Of a stretch of DNA of 64,000 nt, positions 34,095 to 43,459 are shown in pieces (positions within the stretch are counted from its first letter, which is position 1; each line of letters begins with the position of its first letter). The stretch spans positions 12,400,001 to 12,464,000 of the forward strand of contig NC_039506.1 in assembly GCF_003672135.1 (NCBI RefSeq). Reading direction: 5' to 3'. Both the position numbers and the translations under genes were made by a program. A model generated the notes under the pieces. That model was not told the origin of the DNA. It saw only the letters and a program-made list of their open reading frames with translations, and did not search any database. The DNA is from Ooceraea biroi (Eukaryota; Arthropoda; Insecta; Hymenoptera; Formicidae).

Positions 34095-34265
34095 AATAAA
34101 TGTTTATCACGCAAGTGGAATTCGCAGAGCAGTTAGGAATTAATCAAACAACAATTTCGAAAACATTGCATAAGATAGAAAGAATTTAGAAACTCGAAAA
34201 ATCGGTGAAAATGCGTGGAAAAACTGCATGAACTCTCCGAAAAGAATGTTGCTGGTCATCTTAAC
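34095..34265 (+). pseudogene. Mariner transposase N-terminal fossil
   Basis: The plus strand reads QVEFAEQLGINQTTISKTLH then KIERI, a stop, and with frame drift a KNVAGHLNTCY segment. This is the second helix-turn-helix and linker of classical mariner transposases (LAEALGVSQ..ISNRLH type). Only about 55 codons survive and the catalytic domain is absent. Confidence 0.7.
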
Positions 34266-34449
34266 ACGTGTTATGTAAAAGGTGTATGCAAAAGTTTTAG
34301 TCTTGTTTTGTAAAGTTTTACTTTATTTTAATATTATATAATATCGTTCAATCTTGAAAATATTTATCCTTATAAATAAAATAAATCACGGCAACGAGTC
34401 AAGCTGGATGTCAGAGCTTATTATTATTTATCCAAGAGGTAACTCAATA

Positions 34450-34488
34450 CACAAACGTTTCGGTCACAACATTGGACCATCTTCAGTG
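34450..34488 (-). ncRNA. Hammerhead-like motif in a Penelope-like terminal fragment
   Basis: The minus strand reads CUGAAGA, a GGUC/GACC stem, GAAAC, GUU, UGUG. The CUGANGA and GAAA cores are both intact here, with a two-pair AC/GU stem III and U at the cleavage position. One extra base lies between the core and stem II, and stem I is only three pairs. It sits within a Penelope-like terminal sequence without recognisable coding region. Confidence 0.42.
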
Positions 34489-35189
34489 TTACAAAAATTC
34501 AGCATAACAAGATCCTGTTACAAATCAAAGACACAAATGTATGTATAACTTAATAACCATAAAATCAGAAATAAATAAGTACTCACATAATAGCATATTA
34601 AAAGAATTGTGCGCAATATACAATTGTAAAGACCGAATGATAATCATCGCAGGAACGCTAAACTGTATAGACCGACACGCAAAGCATATGTAATAGTTGA
34701 TTGTAAAGTAAAACGTCCTATTATAAAACAAAACAAAAACATCAGACGAACAAATAACCAAGTCAATCATGTAAAGTTTGTAAACTGGAAATAAAAAATA
34801 ATAAAAAAGAGAAAGAAAAATAAATACTTATGAGTACAAATTCATTACGAGGAAAAGCCAAGAGAAAATACATATTAAACACATATATAAAACTTTGGTC
34901 ATGTCCGATGTAACAAGCGCGACTGAGAGATGTCGGACGTTAATGTGACGAGATCACACAAACAGGCAGACAAACAGGCAACCAAGGTCATGGAGAAGGG
35001 AACAGATTCAAAATCGGAAAATATACCTCCGGTAACGACAAAGTATCACTCTGCAAGTTAATCGGATTTTTCTGTCTTTTGATATTGACCATCTCAGAGA
35101 CTAATCTTTTTTTATATGAACTTGTGATTTATTTTATTTATTGAATTTTCGAGCCTGTTATATTTCTTGATTTATCCTTATTATCTATA

Positions 35190-36125
35190 ACTTTCGGATC
35201 TTATCTCTCGGATAAGTTTCAGATTCCGTCATGAAAAAAGACATCAGTTTGAAGGCAATGAAATCGTCGATCCACTTTCATATCTCTGCCACATCTCGAA
35301 AGCGCTGTCCGACTAAAGCGTTCTGTATCGATCGGAATATGTGATAATCCGAAGACGCCAAGTCAGATAGGTACGCCTCATGCGGAAGAACTTCCCAGTC
35401 CAAGCTAAAGATGATTTGCTAAGTGCGAAGTGCAACATACAGCCTAGCGTTATCGTGCAGCAAAATGATCTTCCGTCCAGTATATTTGTTCTCTTTGTTC
35501 CATTTCTGCAGCCAAATCACTTAATTGACGACTATAGCGTTCAGCATTAATTGTTTCATCTGGATTGACGAACTCGTTAAAAAGCACCTTTTATGTCCTA
35601 CCAGATACACAGATACATATAAAAACTGTTTGGCATAAATATTTGATTTTGCTACTGATGTAGATGATTGTTCAGGATCTACCTATGAATATTTGCGTTT
35701 AGATTTGTCATATATAATCCATTTTTCGTGGCCGATAAGTATTTTCCATAAAAAAGCCTTCTTGCATTGCTTAGAAAGCAATGATATGCACATGTTTAAC
35801 TGGCGGATAATGCTGTTTTCCTAGAGTTCATCCGGTACTCCGAGTTTCCGAGCTTCTGAATTTTTCCCGTTTTATGCAATTCGAAACTGTTGCTTGGTAA
35901 ACTTTTAACTGTCTGTGCAAATGTTTTTCCGTCTGTGATGGATTTTCACTGAATAATGCTTCCAAATCATCGACCTCTAATTTGTAACCAGTATTTGCAC
36001 GTACACAGCATCTTCATTAACAACAAAGCAAATCGATTCACATGCTTTAGCAGCATTTTTCCCTTGCTGGAACTCATACCGAATGTAGACGTCAAATATA
36101 AAGCTTTTCGTACTCACATCGTGTT
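35190..36125 (-). pseudogene. Mariner (DD34D) transposase pseudogene
   Basis: The minus strand, starting near 36120, gives VYIRYEFQQGKNAAKACESI (N-terminal domain), then in drifting frames a LNMCISLLSKQ..KKAFLWKILIGHEKWIIYD block, and INAERYSRQLSDL. HDNAR near 35460 holds the second catalytic aspartate, and LASSDYHIFRSI the third. I count 34 residues between these aspartates, the DD34D spacing of classical mariners. The first aspartate has become histidine (GHEKW for GDEKW). Several stops and frame changes are present. KWIDDFIAFK near 35280 is the expected C-terminal block. Terminal repeats were not found. Confidence 0.85.
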
Positions 36126-36690
36126 TACTACTTTGTAATGTTTACTAATAAAATATATAATATATGACGTTTTATAGATTTTGATACCAATCTTATAAAA
36201 TTGCAAAAAGGGGAGAATTCATTTGAATTTTAAATAATAATATCAGAGCATTGAAAACAGACTAAAACATTTGCATACGCCGAATATATAATATTTCGTT
36301 GCTTGTCAGCCGAGGTCCCACGGCGAACCTCTATGTGCCGTGAGAACAAGATAGCTTGTTGTAACTCGCTATGGCTTGCGGCTCGTGTCGTTTGCGCAAA
36401 TTGTCAGTAAATTAATTGTAAGTCAAAGAGTTTGCGCTCTGACTGGAAGAGTTAACAACGTACTGTTGGACTACCAAATTCGTTACTGCTCGTACGCAGT
36501 CAGGGGCTGTCTAGAGTTTGGAATGGATAGTGAACAGGAAAAGAAAATGATCTCTGTGCACTATACGTTATTTTAAACAGACAAGTTTTACGAACACACA
36601 AAAAACAGAAAAAGCGATAGTGATTAATAAGATCTTAGAAGTCAAGGTTTCTTAATAGAAATTTGAATAGGTATATTGTATATACATATA

Positions 36691-37400
36691 TACACGATCT
36701 GTCCAGGTTCTGAAGCGACTGGTACCAAAAAAAAAAACGTCAATTATTTATTGCTTTTATTATTTTTAATTTAAGATACACTCCTTCTAAGTCAATATAA
36801 CGTTGGAAGTGATTAAAAACTTTTTCGAAGCAATCATTGTGTTCTATTTTCGAAATGGCCTCTAAACCTGCGGTCAAAGCTCTTCGGATGTTCTGAATGA
36901 TATCAATAATGCTTTCCTCTTATCGCCAACTTGAGTTTTGGAAATAGTCAGAAGTCACACGGTGCCAAATCAGGCGAATACGGAGGGCATTTAAATACTG
37001 TGATGCTTCTTCTGGCCAAGAAATCGCGTACATACAATCTTGAATTTGTGCGCCGATGCATCATCAACAACAATAATCAAGCCCCTTGCTCTTAGTATTT
37101 AAGCCAAACTCAAAGAATCTTGTTTCATGAACGATTCAAAACAAAACTTCAAACAAGGATAAACATCTGAATAATAACCAGCATTCATCGTTTGACCTTT
37201 CGATATATTCCTTGTAGACGATTGTTTTCGAATCGAAGGAAACAGTGAGCAATGTCTTCGATTCGATTCTTTTGTATGCGTACTTTCGACGGTTCTGGAC
37301 TTTACCATTCCGCACTCTGTCGCTTGTAAGTGATTCATATTGAAAACACCATGCTTCATCATCGATGTTTCTCATGAAATCCGACTCAGTCGGTCGCTCT
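36691..37400 (-). pseudogene. Second mariner (DD34D) transposase pseudogene, 5'-truncated
   Basis: The minus strand begins near 37395 with DDEAWCFQYESL (first catalytic aspartate), followed by SFDSKTIVYKEYI, VVDDASAHKFKI (second) and after one frameshift CPPYSPDLAPCDF, a stop, LFPKLKLAIRGK (third). These match SETMAR-type mariners rather than the relic at 35-36 kb. The 3' end has TGGTACCAGTCGCTTCAGAA then CCTGGACAGATCGTG next to TA at 36691-36692, a plausible terminal repeat. The N-terminal DNA-binding part and 5' terminus are missing. Confidence 0.83.
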
Positions 37401-37744
37401 TAACATATCCTTGCTAGTGCTCTGTTCCATTTTTTTGATCCTTTGTGTATGGTATGAAGTGTATACAGACCTTCCTTTTGCTCAAATTCCTAGTTACAAT
37501 TTCACGTACAGCGCGTTTAAATATACCAATTAGCTTCTCGATGAGTCTTGCAGACACGCAATGGTCCAATCAAAGAATTTTTATGCACTGTTTGCACGTT
37601 TTCGTACAAAATTGAGTATGCTGTCTAAAAACGTTTGAACGATTCAAACAATCATTATCGTAGATAATTAATTTCATCATTTCATGTTTCATTATCTGTT
37701 TCACTTGCCTATCTTAAAACAAGATTTAATTCTATAATTAATTT

Positions 37745-38839
37745 GGTAAAACTCCTGTTTAGGGGACCCACCTCCAATGACCTTGACCTTGACAGGTCAC
37801 CATCCTGAGTGACCTTCAAGAGGTTTTAGCCGGCGGTCGTTGTTTATAAAAAAGTTATTAACCAACAAGTTTCGAAAATATAATAGTTATTTTGAACATC
37901 AACGAACAAAAATTATTTAAAGTAGTGAATCATTAATATAGAATAATTTTTTTATAAATACAAAGTATTCTTTATTTTAACCAAAAGCACAAAACAGGTA
38001 AATACAAATTATTCTCTGCTTTAATCGAAAGTAAAAACTTCTTTACTCGAAATTAAAGACTTTTTCGAAACTACTTTAATCGAAAGTAAAAACTTCTTTA
38101 CTCGAAATTAAAGACTTTTTCGAAACTACTTTAATCGAAAGTAAAAAAAAATAAGTTTAATTTTAAGAGTTTTTAATTGGATTAAAATTTAGATCTAGCA
38201 TCTCTTTAAAATAAACATTGTAGCTATATACACGGCTGCGTCTAAGTCGTCCAAATTCCTACAAAGTATAAAGAACAATAATATTTATTCATTAAAAGAA
38301 TTACCTCATGATTTAAATAACGAAATCTGTCTAACATTGCGCTTCCTCTCATCTGTATATGCATTTTTTAAGGTAAAAGCCAAAATGTCATGCAAAAATT
38401 GCTCAGAAATTGCATTTATATATGCAAAATTTACAATGTAATTCTCTCTCTTGTATGTACTTTATAAACGAAAAGAATGTAAAACAAGAAAAAAAATAGA
38501 TATATTCGGTTACAACACATATATTTACTTCTTAAATGTACAAGGTGTCGAAAAACGATTGTTTCATACTAGAAGACGTTCAGATTATATCCTCATATTA
38601 CAATATGTTTACAATTCCCCTCTCCCTAACGGGGATTCCACTTCCGGAAAATACAATATAATCTAATCCAAACCTATTTAAAATTATGTTCTATTCATTA
38701 AACTGTTTTTGTTGATAACTTTTTTATAAATAACGACCGCCGGCTAAAACCTCTTGAAGGTCACTCAGGAGGGTGACCTTGACAACATATGTCAAGGTCA
38801 AGGTCATTGGAGGTGGGTCCCTTAAACAGGAGTTTTACC
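37745..38839. mobile_element. Full copy of the GACCTTGAC palindrome-ended element with 8-bp duplication
   Basis: A 1095-bp element is flanked by the identical octamer ATTAATTT (37737-37744 and 38840-38847). Terminal inverted repeats of about 135 bp begin GGTAAAACTCCTGTTTA and include GGACCCACCTCC, ATGACCTTGACCTTGACA and GGTTTTAGCCGGCGG. The left arm lacks 14 bp of the right. An 8-bp duplication is typical of hAT or P superfamilies, but the GGTAAAAC ends resemble neither clearly. There is no transposase. Fragments recur at 28.3, 33.6-34.0, 42.7-43.2 and 57.6 kb. Confidence 0.83.
38019..38150 (+). repeat. 55-bp tandem repeat, about 2.4 units
   Basis: Units start CTTTAATCGAAAGTAAAAAC at 38019, 38074 and 38129 with exact 55-bp spacing. 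It lies inside the 1.1-kb element. Confidence 0.9.
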
Positions 38840-38864
38840 ATTAATTTTGTCTGATTCTATCATA

Positions 38865-39078
38865 TTGGATTGTAACAAAAGTTTGCAGCGTTGTTTTAGT
38901 GAAATTTTAAGACAAAATTATTATATATATGTAATAAATATTAATTTAACCATGTATGCGTTCTTCTGTCTTACCATTTGTTATATTGTGATAACTTTAT
39001 TCCATCTTTCATACCTTTTCATCTTCTTTTTATAAAAAAAATTAAACAACGCTATGAACTTTTGTTACAACCTAATAG
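38865..39078. mobile_element. Mariner-like MITE (GGTTGTAACAAAAGTT ends)
   Basis: TTGGATTGTAACAAAAGTTT..CAGCGTTGTTT at the left is mirrored by AAACAACGCTATGAACTTTT then GTTACAACCTAATAG at the right. The interior is AT-rich without coding content. It directly follows the 8-bp-duplication element. Confidence 0.68.
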
Positions 39079-39283
39079 TATTTTTCGAATGTCAAAAAGG
39101 TACTGTCGCATTTAACTTCAAGGCTGATGACACTAATGCCTCGAAAGTTTGAATGTTCATAACTGCAATATCAAGCTTCATAATACAAATAATACTCGTC
39201 AAGAAATAGCTGAAGAAAAAGATTTGAAAAACTCAATTGCACCAAACTCTAGACAAATCGTATATTGAGATCGTATGTTGAGA

Positions 39284-39640
39284 TGGTCAAAAAGTCCGTA
39301 TGGATTTTTTAGCAAAATTCAAACGCAAAACCTTGTATTAAGAATTAATACAAAGTTTTGTGTTTGAATTTTCCTAGATAAGTCGGCGCGAACTTTCGGT
39401 CAACTCCAATATATAATATATGTACTATTGTTTAAATTTCTATTAAGAAAACTACTATTGCTTAACTACTATTGCTTCCGTTTCTTATTTATTTTTGAAA
39501 TTTGTTTACTTAAAATAACGTATGTAAGTAACAATGTTGCATAGATAATTATCTTTTCTCGTTTACTTTCTCGTTCTCATGTAATAATTCTTAATACAAA
39601 GCTTTTTGAATTTTGTTAAAAAAATCCACATGGTCTTTCC
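39284..39640. mobile_element. Tc1/mariner-like MITE with an inner perfect-type hairpin
   Basis: The left side (GTCAAAAAGTCCGTATGGA, AGCAAAATTCAAA, TTGTATTAAGAATTA) is mirrored at 39588-39640. A second hairpin occupies 39315-39373, where the AAAATTCAAAC..TTGTATTAA arm is repeated inverted at once. The superfamily is inferred from end style only. Confidence 0.55.
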
Positions 39641-40839
39641 GATTAATTCAATAATATGCACATATAGATATGCATAATTTTCAGTTAATACTTAATTGCA
39701 TAATGTTTTAATTAGTAACAAAATCAATATTTTTGTATTAATTGTAATAAGAGTTTTAGATATAACGCTTTACATAGGTATGCTTTAGATATGCTAGTGA
39801 TTTAAGGAGAGATTCTACAGAATATTTAAAAAATTTTTCTAGACTAATAGCAATATATAGATTTTTCGAATATTGTTTGAATAGAATCGGTCCACTTCTT
39901 GCAAAACAAAACACGAATGTGCATAAAAATATTATAGGAAAGACTAATTATCCTCAGATTTTTAGTTACAAAAGTTTCATCACTTTATTGTATTTATTTT
40001 AAATATTGAAACAAAGTGTTTTAAGATGTATTCACGAAGTTTGAAAAGCTTGATAAAGAATTAAAAGATGAAATAAAGATATATAAATATACTATATTAT
40101 TTATTTATATTAACAAAAAATTCTCTTATATATATAATACATATTTTATGACAATGTCTTATTCAAAAGAATTTATCAAGCGAGAGATGCAGTAGTAATG
40201 AATTTAATTAAATATAATCAAAAGAACTTATTAAAGAGCACTTGGAAAAGAAAGAAAAGTCGTTACAGCGACAATACACGTGTATAATGGTTTCATATCT
40301 TCATTTGAAGAAACTATTTCACGGCTTGATTGTTCGTTGAAGAAATATTAGTATAAGGAGGAGAAGATAAAACTCTGAGAATAAAAGAATGATTCTGAAA
40401 TCAAGCCGTTGGGTGGAATGAAATAATAAAGAAAAATGCGGATTAATTTTAATTTAATTTAATTTGGATATATTTGGATATTTTGATTAATCTTAATTTA
40501 ATTTGGATATAGTTCTAAAAATATCCAACCTCCAATTCTCATGAAATTCAGTGAGATTGTCCCAAATACTCCTAAATGAACTTGTTTAAAAGATTTATTG
40601 GCGTAATTGAAAATTGACTGAAATAATGCTAAAATAACGGTTATATATTAAGTTAGGTTTCTGTGGGATGACAAGTGAAGCCTTTTCACTTTATTCACGC
40701 ATGTACTGTGTATTGTGTACATCTGCTATTATTATTTGTAACGAATCTGTGATATATCTTTATTAACTTTCAAGTGTTAATTTTTTAGTATTTTTTGCGA
40801 ATTAAAACTTATTGGATCTGATAAAAATTTTCCTTTGGA
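39641..40839. other. AT-rich gene-free stretch
   Basis: Only short TTTAATTTGGATAT direct repeats near 40440-40510 are seen. Confidence 0.55.
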
Positions 40840-41255
40840 TCAACGACAATTGTTTCTTTAAATAAATTAATAAAAGGTATTTCCAAATATGTTAATATTT
40901 TCTTTTCTTATCGATTCTTTTATCGACGTTTTATGCAAAAAACCATACTTCATATCAAATGTATTGATTTTCTCTCGTTGATTTATTCGTTGCACGCTTC
41001 GCACGAATGCTTTTAAAGTTCGAGGTGCATCGCGTTTCCTTATGACAATTTAGAAACTATTATCCTGATTTTTGTCGGTCTTGCGAACAGTACGTGTATA
41101 TATAAAGAAATAAAGTGAATAATAATTTCGAGTGTTAATGTTTCCATTGTGTTGAGTAAAGTGTTGCGGAAGGGCCCTTTTGATATGTTCCTGAACGCGC
41201 GAAATTTTAACAAGCTGATTGATGAACTTTAAACCTTTCCCGTTTAAAAACTATA
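40840..41255 (+). repeat. Dispersed repeat, copy 1 (inverted copy at 52680-53145)
   Basis: Shared segments in order: TTTAAATAAATTAATAAAAG, AAATATGTTAATATTTTCTT, TATCGACRTTTYATGC, AAACCATAYTTCATAT, GCACGAATGCTTT, GATATGTTCCTGAACGCG, TAAACCTTTCCCGTTTAAAA. No protein is recognisable. Confidence 0.7.
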
Positions 41256-41354
41256 GTAGCCTCGACCTTGTCATATATGACAATCACAAGTAGACCTATA
41301 CAACAGGTATGATTAAAAAAGAGAAAAAGTTGTCTGTGACTGATTAAGATAATT

Positions 41355-41625
41355 TCATTGATGAAAGAGAGTGATTAGAACATAGACGTAAAGATATAGA
41401 CTGCGCCGTCTGTAAGAGAGCTTTAATCACTAGAAAGAGAGAGCAATAGCTGGGGTATACACCTCTCTTTCTAACACGGTACTATTGGTTACTATTATGT
41501 TTATTGAGAGGTGTATACCCCAACATCAATCCCTATTGCTCTCTCTTTCTAGTGATGCCGCAGTCTGTATCTATACGTCTATGTTCTAACCACTCTCTTT
41601 TATCGAAGACATTGGGTGTTTTTCA
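41355..41625. mobile_element. Inner palindromic MITE B
   Basis: GATTAGAACATAGACGTA..AGACTGCG at the left is mirrored by CGCAGTCTGTATCTATACGT then CTATGTTCTAACC at the right. GTATACACCTCTC and GAGAGGTGTATAC form the inner stem. A partial second copy is at 42296-42440. Confidence 0.72.
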
Positions 41626-42186
41626 GCAAGCGACACAGGCGACACGGTGTGACACAGCGTCGACATAGGTGCTTTAGTACAACGACACAACTCGATACAA
41701 CTGATTGTGAGAAGCAGAGTCGAGATAGTTGTACCGTAAATCAGGATTACCAATTACAGTAACTTTAACAATTTTTATATTCGCAGCCTTTGAGATTAAT
41801 GTACTCTTTCGTATCCTCTTGAATATTCTCTTGTTCATCATTCGCACATCATTCATGCTTTATTGGAAAAGATATTTTTATGGACCATGAAAATAATTTA
41901 TTTGTGGAATATGGAAATAAACAACATAAGAATACATAAATTTTTTCGGAATATAGAATTTTAATAATTAATAAATAATTTATTTTATTGTTTAATATAA
42001 TTTGTACATTTTTTATAGCTGCTGTCTTGAATAAAAATGCTAATACACATTCATAGATCTTGAAAGTAAAGTTTATATCAGCGCGAACTAGTGACTATTC
42101 GAAATTACATTGTTCCAGCAAGCACCTCTACACTGTGTTCAATTGTGCGACACAGTGCCTCTGTGTCTCCTTGCTGGAAAGTACCC
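41617..42186. mobile_element. Inner MITE A with GGGTRYTTTYCAGCAAG ends
   Basis: The left end GGGTGTTTTTCAGCAAGCGA then CACAGGCGACAC is mirrored by GTGTCTCCTTGCTGGAAAGT then ACCC at the right. A GACACAG/CTGTGTC motif recurs internally. Flanking ATT is seen on both sides, which could be a short target duplication. Confidence 0.65.
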
Positions 42187-42295
42187 ATTATCTTAACCAT
42201 TATCTTAAGTCACGGACGACTTTTTCTCTTTCTTATATCACACTTGTTGCATAGTTCTACTTGTGATTGTCATATATAACAATGACAAAATTGAT

Positions 42296-42440
42296 GAAGT
42301 ATACACCTCTCTTTCTAACACGGTTATTATTGGTTACTATTATGTTCATTGAGAGATGTATATCCCTACTATTGCTCTCTCTTTCTAATGATGGCTTAAA
42401 GCTCTCTACAAACGGCGCAGTCTATATCTATACGTCTATG
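42296..42440 (+). repeat. Partial copy of MITE B
   Basis: GTATACACCTCTCTTTCTAA and TTGCTCTCTCTTTCTA, then TCTATACGTCTATG, in the order of 41458-41590. The left arm is missing. Confidence 0.7.
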
Positions 42441-42671
42441 GGTTAGAAGGTAGCGAAACCAGAAAGACCCTGTAAATCACGCGATAGGTTATAGAGATTG
42501 CCTTTTGGGTAAGACTTCCGAATAGCTCCCACCTCCAAATTTGATGAGATTTGCAGCAATTGTAGGTCATTAAGAGACACGTCCACCGTGTAAAGGGTTT
42601 TTTGCGGAAATTAATAGGAGTGGAGAAATTAGCGCGAGAAAAGTTAAAAAAATCGGTAATTTTGTTTATTA

Positions 42672-43238
42672 GGGAATCTCGCCGATGACCATGATCTTGA
42701 CATGTATTATAGAGGACATCCTCCTGAGAGACCTTCAGAAGGTTTTACCAGGCTGGCATTGTTTATTAAAAAGTTCTTAACAAAAGTTATTAACCTAACC
42801 GGAAATAGATCCATTTGCTTAACGTAGAAAGAATGTTTAATGATTAGTAAATGATTCCGTATAGGTTTGACGAGGTCCGTGTCTTGGACATTCCATGCCA
42901 ATCGGAGTCCACCGTGGGCGGGGTAGTCCCTCTGGAGTTTATATTTTTTTTCGGCGGGGGTGCAGATGGAGGGGCTTTGCCTCCACGTGAAAAGTCAAAA
43001 ACATAGACCTCGTTAAACCAATGTAGAATCGTACCGTTAACTCGATAATCTTTGCGTGGGACGAGTAATGCAAGTGGAGGGGCTTCCACCTGCATTACCC
43101 GTCCGTGGATAGCTGAAAATTCGTATTAAATTATTAAACTTGTTTTGTTAATAATTTTTGAATAAACAATGAGCGAGGGATACAACTTTGCATGTTACTC
43201 AGGAATGACAACATATGTCATCGGAGATGGATCCCTCA
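42672..43238. mobile_element. Copy of the GACCTTGAC family, variant interior
   Basis: Ends AGGGAATCTCGCCGATGAC and GTCATCGGAGATGGATCCCT are inverted relatives of the 37.7 kb element termini. The left side has GTTTTACCAGGCTGGC and the right side TAATAATTTTTGAATAAACA. The interior carries GGACGGGTAATGCAGGTGGA-like and CGGAGTCCAC segments, also seen inverted at 33.65-33.77 kb. Confidence 0.65.
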
Positions 43239-43318
43239 TAATACATAATTATTCATATTGTTTTCGCATATGCCAAAGATGCTAGATTCTGACTCCGATA
43301 GCATGCGATAGCATGTGG

Positions 43319-43455
43319 AAGGGGTGGTCTCGTAACGCACACAAGCTACGTGTCGTGTCCATGTCAGTGATGCCAGAAATGGGTCCAGAAATGGTCTCGC
43401 GACTATCTGTGGCACACGAACACGATACGTTACTTGTGTCACGAGACCATCCCCA
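43319..43455. mobile_element. 137-bp hairpin next to the mariner insertion
   Basis: GGGGTGGTCTCGTAACGCAC is mirrored by GTGTCACGAGACCATCCCC, and TACGTGTCGTGTCCATG by CACGAACACGATACGT. It ends 3 bp before the TA target of the DD41D element. Confidence 0.65.
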
Positions 43456-43459
43456 TATA

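Larger units (their letters stand above)
41264..42300. mobile_element. Nest of palindromic MITEs with outer inverted arms
   Basis: The outer arms TATATGACAATCACAAGTAG at about 41273 and its complement near 42260, with AAAGAGAAAAAGT..GTGACT, bracket two inner palindromic elements (41355-41625 and 41617-42186). The order of insertion is inferred from interruption: the inner elements separate the outer arms. Confidence 0.6.
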
